A stretch of 9,896 nucleotides of DNA, taken from assembly GCA_015491615.1 (NCBI GenBank), contig WFVN01000076.1, positions 1-9,896 on the forward strand, in the 5' to 3' direction. Positions within the stretch are counted from its first letter, which is position 1, and the number at the start of each line of letters is the position of its first letter. The notes below the pieces were generated by a model that had not been told where the DNA came from, did no database searches, and was given only the letters and a program-made list of their open reading frames with translations. The translations under genes and the position numbers were made by a program. This stretch comes from Gammaproteobacteria bacterium (GTDB taxonomy: Bacteria; Pseudomonadota; Gammaproteobacteria; S012-40). Of this stretch, positions 5,352 through 9,896 are shown one piece after another.

Positions 5352-6359
5352 ATGATCGTTGGCACGTTCATCCGACGGCTGGGGTTCTTCATGTTGCTAC
5401 CGGTAGCTGCCCTGGGAGCGGAGGGGGAGTTGGGCAATGCCCTGAGCTGGTTGCAGAAAATGGCGCGCGCGGCGCATCAGCAGAACTACGAGGGGGATTT
5501 CGTCTACGACGACGGCGAACGCCTGGATGCCTTGCGCATCGTCCATCAGGGTGGTGAGAGGAAACGGGAACGCATCATCTCCCTCAACGGCAGCGGCCGC
5601 GAGGTCCTGCGTGAGGGGGATAAGGTCCTCTGCATCTTTCCGGAGAGCCGACAGATCTATGAGGACAGCGATCTGCCCGGTTATGCCCTCCAATTCTCCG
5701 AAGCCGACGTCGAACGTCTGCAGCGTTTCTACGACATGGCCGTGGTGGGGCGTGATCGGGTGGCCGACCGTGCCGCGGTGGTCGTGGAAGTCACTCCCCG
5801 TGACGAATTCCGTTATGGCTACCGTCTGTGGCTGGACGAAGAGACCGCTCTCATGCTCAAGTCCGAGCTGGTGGACCCCCGCGGGCGGGTGGTGGAACGG
5901 CTCATGTTCACGCGCCTCAATTATCTGGACCAGGTCCCCGAGGTCCTGTTGCAACCGGAGATTCGCACCGACGGTTTCCAGCGCGTGATCAACGACGGGC
6001 GCCCCATCGCTGCGGAGCGTTCTTCATGGCAGGTGTCCTGGTTGCCCGGTGGCTTTCAACTTGCCGAGGAGCGCCACAGGCCGGCCAAGAAAGGGCGGCC
6101 GCCGTTGGTGCAGATGGTCTTCGGGGACGGTTTCTCCCTCGTTTCCGTATTCATCGAACCGGCGCCGCCGGAGGAGGCCGGCGAGGGGGTCCTCCTGGAC
6201 AAAGGCGCGGTGCATGGTTATTCCGTCCTCCGTGACGGCTATCGTATCACCGCCATCGGCGAATTGCCTGCACTGGCGGTGGCTCGCATCGCCCGTTCCG
6301 TGCGCCCCCATGAACTGGCGCGGGCGCAAACGGTCCGCCCGCTCGCCACGGCGCAATGA
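5352..6359 (+). CDS. rseB: Periplasmic sigma-E regulator RseB (MucB)
   Basis: RseB binds the periplasmic domain of RseA and shields it from the first protease; off-pathway lipopolysaccharide or mislocalised lipoproteins release it. The protein has 335 residues (E. coli 318). A signal peptide is visible: positive FIRRLG, hydrophobic FFMLLPVAA, and probable cleavage after LGA at residue 23. The mature N-terminal domain has ALSWLQKMARAAHQQNYEGDFVY, the characteristic start of the MucB/RseB lipoprotein-carrier-like fold. The C-terminal domain carries SSWQVSWLPGGFQLAEERHR and VFGDGFSLVSVFIEP, again typical. The start abuts the rseA stop with little Shine-Dalgarno; the stop overlaps the rseC start as ATGA. 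Both suggest coupled translation. Confidence 0.95.
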   Translation: MIVGTFIRRLGFFMLLPVAALGAEGELGNALSWLQKMARAAHQQNYEGDFVYDDGERLDALRIVHQGGERKRERIISLNGSGREVLREGDKVLCIFPESRQIYEDSDLPGYALQFSEADVERLQRFYDMAVVGRDRVADRAAVVVEVTPRDEFRYGYRLWLDEETALMLKSELVDPRGRVVERLMFTRLNYLDQVPEVLLQPEIRTDGFQRVINDGRPIAAERSSWQVSWLPGGFQLAEERHRPAKKGRPPLVQMVFGDGFSLVSVFIEPAPPEEAGEGVLLDKGAVHGYSVLRDGYRITAIGELPALAVARIARSVRPHELARAQTVRPLATAQ

Positions 6360-6868
6360 CTCTTTCCGGTTTCGTCGAAGAAGAGGCCGTGGTGGTGGCG
6401 GAAGAGGGGCGCTTCGCCTGGGTGGAGGCGGCGCGGCAGACGAGCTGCGGGCGGTGCGCCGCCGCCAAGGGCTGCGGTACCGCCGCCTTGGGCAAGGTGT
6501 TGGGGCGGCGGGTGAATCGTGTGCGCGCCCTCAATCCCGTCGGCGCCCGCCCCGGCGATCGCGTGGTGGTGGGCATCCGCGGCGAGGCCCTGGTGAGGGG
6601 CTCGTTGTGGCTCTACGGTCTGCCGTTGCTGGCCATGCTGGGCCTGCCCCTGGCCGCGCAGGTCCTGTTCGGAGGGCTCTCCGAAGGAGTTGCGGTGGTC
6701 CTCGCCTTCGCCGGTCTGCTCGGAGCCTTCCTGTGGTTGGGCGGGCGGCGGGGACGTCTCGGTCAAGACCCGGCTCTGCAGGCCGTTATCCTCAGGCATT
6801 GTCACTCGTCGGTGACGGTCGCGCCCGTCACCGTCCACAAAAACGAGATCGGAGCACATCATGGGTAG
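6356..6868 (+). CDS. rseC: RseC/MucC-family membrane protein
   Basis: RseC is an inner-membrane protein that modulates sigma-E activity; relatives also act with RnfABCDGE/SoxR reduction, and the exact chemistry is unclear. The protein has 170 residues (E. coli 159). The N-terminal cytoplasmic domain contains the conserved cysteine cluster CGRCAAAKGCG (Cys31, 34, 40). Two membrane segments follow at about 82-106 and 111-129, with WLYGLPLLAMLGLPLAAQVL and VAVVLAFAGLLGAFLWLGG, then a basic RRGR. The C-terminal tail (about 145-170) is divergent, is encoded over an inverted repeat at 6810-6833, and runs 8 bases into mucD. The start overlaps the rseB stop (ATGA) and has no clear Shine-Dalgarno of its own. 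Confidence 0.93.
   Translation: MTLSGFVEEEAVVVAEEGRFAWVEAARQTSCGRCAAAKGCGTAALGKVLGRRVNRVRALNPVGARPGDRVVVGIRGEALVRGSLWLYGLPLLAMLGLPLAAQVLFGGLSEGVAVVLAFAGLLGAFLWLGGRRGRLGQDPALQAVILRHCHSSVTVAPVTVHKNEIGAHHG
6801..6833 (+). promoter_or_regulatory. Competing hairpins near the rseC-mucD junction
   Basis: CGGTGACGG (6810-6818) and CCGTCACCG (6825-6833) form a perfect 9-base-pair stem with a 6-base loop. GTCAC at 6801-6805 can instead pair with GTGAC at 6812-6816, also with a 6-base loop, so the two folds exclude each other. The stem ends 17 bases before the mucD Shine-Dalgarno (GGAG, 6851-6854). No T-run follows, so this is not a standard terminator. It lies inside the rseC coding sequence, and the function is inferred only. 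Confidence 0.45.
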
Positions 6869-8276
6869 ATTCACCTCTCCGGCCGGGATCTTTTTCATTC
6901 TGGTCGTCTGGTTGGCTTCCACCCCGTCAGGGGCCGCGCAGTTGCCGGACTTCACCGATCTGGTGGAGGCCAACGCTCCCACGGTGGTCAACATCAGCAC
7001 CATCCAGAAGTCCACTCTGCGAACGCCCCATGGGCGGTTGCCCGAGTTTCCTCGGGGCACGCCCTTCGACGAGTGGTTCAAGAAATTCTTCGGCGAGCGG
7101 GGGGACTCGGAGGAAGGTGGGGATCACCCCCGCTCCCGTTCCCTCGGCTCCGGTTTCATCATCTCTTCGGACGGTTACATCCTCACCAACGAGCACGTGG
7201 TAGAGGATGCCGACAAGATCATCGTCCGCCTCAACGACCGACGCGAGTTGGAGGCGGAGGTGGTGGGCATCGACGACCTCACCGATCTGGCCTTGCTGAA
7301 GATCGACGCCAAGGGTCTGCCGGTGGCCAAGATCGGACGTTCCGAAGAGGTCAAGCCAGGGCAGTGGGTGCTGGCCATCGGCTCCCCGTTCGGCTTCGAT
7401 TACTCGGTCACCGCCGGTATCGTCAGCGCCGTGGGGCGCAGCCTGCCACGCGAGAACTACGTGCCCTTCATCCAGACCGATGTAGCCATCAACCCGGGCA
7501 ATTCCGGCGGGCCCCTCATCAACCTCAAGGGCGAGGTGATCGGTATCAACTCCCAGATCTACAGCCAGACCGGCGGCTACATGGGGCTCTCCTTCGCCAT
7601 TCCCATCGATGTGGCCATGAACGTGGCGGAACAGCTCAGGGCCACCGGCCACGTGGCGCGCGGTTGGTTGGGGGTGCTCATCCAGGACGTGACCCGCGAC
7701 CTGGCGGAGAGCTTCGGCATGGACCGTCCGCGCGGCGCTCTGGTGGCCAAGGTGATGCCGGACAGTCCGGCGGAGAAAGCGGGTATCCAGGTGGGCGACG
7801 TGATCGTCGAGTTCGACGGCCACGAGATCATCCGTTCTTCCGACCTCCCGCCCCTGGTGGGGGTGACCCGCCCGGGGACGATGGTGAAGGTGAAGGTCAT
7901 CCGCGATGGTCGTACGCGGACGGTCAAGGTCCAGGTGGGTGAGCTGCCGGAGGAGGAGATCCAGGCGCGGGAGGCGCCCAAGGAGCGGACCATCAAGGAT
8001 CTGGCCCTGTCCGTCACCGATCTCACCGAGGAGCAGAAGAAGCGTCTCGGCGAGGACGTGGAAGGGGGCGTGCTGGTGACGCGGGTGAAGCCCGGCCCGG
8101 CCCGGGACGCGGGGATCCAGCGCGGTGACGTCATCGTCATGATCGACAATCGCCCCGTCAAAGACGTCAAGGGTTTCGAGGCGCTCTTGGATGAGTTGCC
8201 TCGGGGCCGGTCGGTGCCGGTGCTGGTGATGCGCCGGGGCAGCCCCATCTTCCTGGCCCTGCGCATCCCCCGCTGA
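6861..8276 (+). CDS. mucD: Periplasmic serine protease/chaperone MucD (DegP/HtrA family)
   Basis: MucD degrades or refolds damaged periplasmic proteins and in Pseudomonas lowers AlgU activation. The 471-residue protein has a signal peptide (GIFFILVVWLA, cleavage near SGAA at residue 26), then a trypsin-like domain with the triad His112 (TNEHVVED), Asp142 (DLTDLALLKI) and Ser215 (NPGNSGGPL). Two PDZ domains follow, at about 262-358 (starting near RGWLGVLIQDV) and 380-468 (with VLVTRVKPGPARDAGIQRGD). Two PDZ domains separate it from one-PDZ AlgW/DegS; the sequence has no DegP-type disulfide cysteines. An acidic, low-complexity stretch at about 78-93 forms the surface loop before the protease core. 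The ATG at 6861 follows GGAG (6851-6854), overlaps the rseC stop by 8 bases, and closes the rpoE operon ahead of an intrinsic terminator. Confidence 0.96.
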   Translation: MGRFTSPAGIFFILVVWLASTPSGAAQLPDFTDLVEANAPTVVNISTIQKSTLRTPHGRLPEFPRGTPFDEWFKKFFGERGDSEEGGDHPRSRSLGSGFIISSDGYILTNEHVVEDADKIIVRLNDRRELEAEVVGIDDLTDLALLKIDAKGLPVAKIGRSEEVKPGQWVLAIGSPFGFDYSVTAGIVSAVGRSLPRENYVPFIQTDVAINPGNSGGPLINLKGEVIGINSQIYSQTGGYMGLSFAIPIDVAMNVAEQLRATGHVARGWLGVLIQDVTRDLAESFGMDRPRGALVAKVMPDSPAEKAGIQVGDVIVEFDGHEIIRSSDLPPLVGVTRPGTMVKVKVIRDGRTRTVKVQVGELPEEEIQAREAPKERTIKDLALSVTDLTEEQKKRLGEDVEGGVLVTRVKPGPARDAGIQRGDVIVMIDNRPVKDVKGFEALLDELPRGRSVPVLVMRRGSPIFLALRIPR

Positions 8277-8294
8277 GGCGGGCGGATCCCCATC

Positions 8295-8329
8295 GGGCGT
8301 GGCATGGTTCCACCGGCCGCGCCCTTTTT
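8295..8329 (+). terminator. Intrinsic terminator of the rpoE-mucD operon
   Basis: GGGCGTGG (8295-8302) pairs with CCGCGCCC (8317-8324), eight pairs with one G-U, across a 14-base loop, and TTTTT follows at 8325-8329. It lies 18 bases after the mucD stop and one base before the stop of the convergent hydrolase gene. No T-run is found on the minus strand, so it serves mainly mucD. A smaller hairpin CCCGC/GCGGG (8269-8273 and 8278-8282) spans the mucD stop. Confidence 0.8.
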
Positions 8330-9283
8330 CTATGGGCGCAGGTCGGCCAGGGCGGCGGGGATGCGCTCCTCCAGCCAGTAACGGGGTCGCCATGGCCAGC
8401 CGCCCACGAATCCTACATGGCCGCCGCGGCGGGCCAGCTCCAAGGTCACCGCCGGGGACAGGGCCTCAGGGCCGGGAACGGCCCCAGGTTCGAGGAAGGG
8501 GTCGTCTAGGGCGTGGAGGATGAGGGTGGGATCTAGGATACGGTCGAGGACGCGGCGGGGGCTGGCGCGGTGGTAGTAGTCGTCCACCCCGGCGAAGCCG
8601 TGCAGCGGGGCGGTGACGCGGTCGTCGAAGCGGCGGAAGTCCCGCAGCGTCTCCAGTTCGGCGGTGGTCACCGGCAGGGCCACGCCGCGGGCCGCCTTGG
8701 CGCGCAGGTCCCGCTTCAGGGCCCGCAGGAGGTGCCACTGGTAGAGGCGCGAGAACCCGCGGTTCAGGCGCGCGGCGGCGCAAGAGAGGTCGAAGGGCGG
8801 GGAGACGGCCACCGCCAGCTTGAGTCCGCGCCGCGCCTCGGCGAGCCAGTGGAGGAGACAACTGGCGCCGATGGAGATGCCCACCACGGCCAGGGGGCCC
8901 TCGCCCCGGGCACGCAAATGCCCGACCACGATATCCAGGTCTCGGGTGTGGGCGGCGTGATAGCTCTGCGGCAGGCGGTTGGGCTCGCCGGAGCAGCCCC
9001 GTTGGTGCATCACCACCGGCCGCCAGCCGTGCCGGGAGAGGGCGACGCACAGGCCCCGGACGTAGGGGGAGCGGGCGGAACCGGCGAGGCCGTGGAGGAT
9101 CAGGACGACCGGCCCGGTGGCATGGAGCGCCCAGGCCAGGTCGAGGAAGTCGCCGTCTTCCAGTTCCAGACGCTCGGCCTGGAAATGCGGATTCGGCGCC
9201 TGGCGGACTAAGGCAGCCCAAAGGGTCTGGGCGTGCCCGCCGGACAGCCAGGGCGCGGGCCGGAAGGCGGCCCGGCGGATCAG
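8330..9283 (-). CDS. YheT-family alpha/beta hydrolase, probable CTG start
   Basis: This is a putative cytoplasmic esterase of the YheT/ABHD1-3 family; the substrate is unknown. The 317 residues match E. coli YheT in order. The motifs are LELEDGDFLDLAW, the oxyanion HGLAGSARSPY (His64), MHQRGCSGEPNRLPQSYH, the nucleophile elbow VGISIGASCLLHWLA (Ser137), LILHALDDPF (catalytic Asp near 260-261) and RRGGHVGFVGG (His289). The Gly-Ile-Ser-Ile-Gly elbow replaces the GYSLGGN usual in the family. No ATG, GTG or TTG occurs in frame between 9472 and the GTG at 9016, inside the core. The CTG at 9281-9283 overlaps the acs stop as CTGA, lies 6 bases after AGGG (9290-9293), and gives the expected N-terminus before the family HxQT motif (GGHAQTLW). 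The ATG at 9472 would add 63 residues nested in acs that show no family likeness. The gene is co-directional with acs. Confidence 0.85.
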   Translation of the reverse strand: MIRRAAFRPAPWLSGGHAQTLWAALVRQAPNPHFQAERLELEDGDFLDLAWALHATGPVVLILHGLAGSARSPYVRGLCVALSRHGWRPVVMHQRGCSGEPNRLPQSYHAAHTRDLDIVVGHLRARGEGPLAVVGISIGASCLLHWLAEARRGLKLAVAVSPPFDLSCAAARLNRGFSRLYQWHLLRALKRDLRAKAARGVALPVTTAELETLRDFRRFDDRVTAPLHGFAGVDDYYHRASPRRVLDRILDPTLILHALDDPFLEPGAVPGPEALSPAVTLELARRGGHVGFVGGWPWRPRYWLEERIPAALADLRP

Positions 9284-9896
9284 GCCTCGCCCTGCAATTG
9301 CTTGACGATCTCCTGGTTTTCCAGGGTGGAGGTGTCCTGGGTGATGGGCTCGCCGCGGGCGATGGCGCGCAGCAGGCGGCGCATGATCTTGCCCGAGCGG
9401 GTCTTGGGGAGGCCCTCGGCGAAGCGGATCTCGTCCGGTTTGGCGATGGGACCGATCTCCTTGGCCACCCATTCACGCAGTTCCTCCACCGCCTTTTCTC
9501 CCGCCTCGCCGGTGGGACGCTCGCCTTTCATGACCACGAAGGCGACGATGGCCTCGCCTTTGATCTCGTGCGGACGGCCCACCACCGCCGCCTCGGCCAC
9601 CTGCGGGTGGGCCACCAGGGCCGATTCGATCTCCATGGTGCCCAGGCGGTGGCCGGAGACGTTGAGGACGTCGTCCACCCGCCCCATGATCCAGAAATAG
9701 CCGTCCTTGTCGCGGCGGGCGCTGTCCCCGGCCACGTAGTAGCGACCGTCGAACTGTTTCCAGTAGGTGTCGTAGTAGCGTTGGTCGTTGCCCCACACGG
9801 TACGCAGCATGGAAGGCCAGGGCTTCTTGATGACCAGGAAGCCGCCCTTGTCAGGCTCGTCGATGGGGTTCCCCTGGGTATCCACCACGTCCGCCT
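9280..9896 (-). CDS. acs: Acetyl-CoA synthetase, C-terminal part (5' end beyond the window)
   Basis: Acs is a cytoplasmic AMP-forming ligase that turns acetate, ATP and CoA into acetyl-CoA. The gene runs off the right edge and 204 residues are visible, from about residue 444 of the 652-residue E. coli enzyme. GDSARRDKDGYFWIMGRVDD holds Asp57 and Arg72, and NVSGHRLGTMEIESALVAHP follows with Arg83. Their spacings (15 and 11) equal those of Asp500, Arg515 and Arg526 in the Salmonella/E. coli enzyme. PKTRSGKIMRR carries Lys169, the counterpart of Lys609, whose acetylation by Pat-type acetyltransferases inactivates the enzyme and whose removal by CobB restores it; the site is intact. The stop TGA overlaps the CTG of the downstream hydrolase, so the pair is probably one operon. 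Propionyl-CoA synthetase is less likely given the close Acs match. Confidence 0.96.
   Translation of the reverse strand, partial: ADVVDTQGNPIDEPDKGGFLVIKKPWPSMLRTVWGNDQRYYDTYWKQFDGRYYVAGDSARRDKDGYFWIMGRVDDVLNVSGHRLGTMEIESALVAHPQVAEAAVVGRPHEIKGEAIVAFVVMKGERPTGEAGEKAVEELREWVAKEIGPIAKPDEIRFAEGLPKTRSGKIMRRLLRAIARGEPITQDTSTLENQEIVKQLQGEA

Noticed and set aside
8269..8282. Small hairpin at the mucD stop as terminator of the convergent hydrolase gene
   Set aside because: No T-run follows it on the minus strand; the stem is only five base pairs.
6927..8393. Long minus-strand frame opposite mucD
   Set aside because: It is a His/Asp-rich shadow of the MucD coding sequence with no recognisable domain.
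9284..9472. Extension of the hydrolase frame up to the ATG at 9472
   Set aside because: The added 63 residues lie antiphase within the conserved Acs C-terminus, show no family likeness, and look like a frame shadow.

Overview
The window is a strongly GC-rich stretch of a gammaproteobacterial chromosome. The evidence is the nadB-rpoE-rseA-rseB-rseC-mucD order, an AlgU-like RpoE, SdhE and CptA next to these genes, and SdhA/SdhB that match the E. coli enzymes almost residue for residue at their active sites. The resemblance to Pseudomonas-type AlgU/MucABCD and the high GC suggest a Pseudomonas- or Chromatiales-like lineage rather than an enteric one, but the genus cannot be fixed from this sequence. 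Most of the window is conserved core genome with very tight gene packing. I see no mobile element, CRISPR array, tRNA or rRNA, and no gap longer than about 150 bases.

Layout. (1) 1-2166, plus strand: the end of a succinate dehydrogenase operon, with the 3' part of sdhA, then sdhB, sdhE and cptA. The FAD-attachment factor SdhE directly follows its substrate operon, and the small membrane protein CptA overlaps sdhE. (2) 2163-3782, minus strand: nadB, L-aspartate oxidase, a paralogue of SdhA. It ends tail to tail with cptA and overlaps it by 4 bases. (3) 3783-3903: a short divergent regulatory region, AT-rich relative to its surroundings, with a 10-base palindrome and two further inverted repeats. 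(4) 3904-8276, plus strand: the envelope-stress operon rpoE, rseA, rseB, rseC, mucD, closed by an intrinsic terminator at 8295-8329. rpoE and rseA are separated by an unusual 146-base gap holding direct repeats and a 14-base palindrome. (5) 8330-9896, minus strand: the C-terminal part of acs (acetyl-CoA synthetase), followed by a YheT-family alpha/beta hydrolase whose only plausible local start is a CTG overlapping the acs stop.

How the genes work together. SdhA/SdhB carry electrons from succinate into the quinone pool, and SdhE flavinylates SdhA. NadB makes iminoaspartate for NAD synthesis. RpoE (AlgU) is held by the membrane anti-sigma factor RseA (MucA), whose periplasmic side is guarded by RseB (MucB). 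RseC (MucC) modulates the system, and MucD is a periplasmic protease/chaperone that removes misfolded proteins. Acs activates acetate to acetyl-CoA.

I did not find a clearly new biological system. The points most worth checking are the CTG start of the hydrolase, the structured rpoE-rseA gap, the competing hairpins just before mucD, and the overlapping sdhE-cptA arrangement downstream of sdhB.
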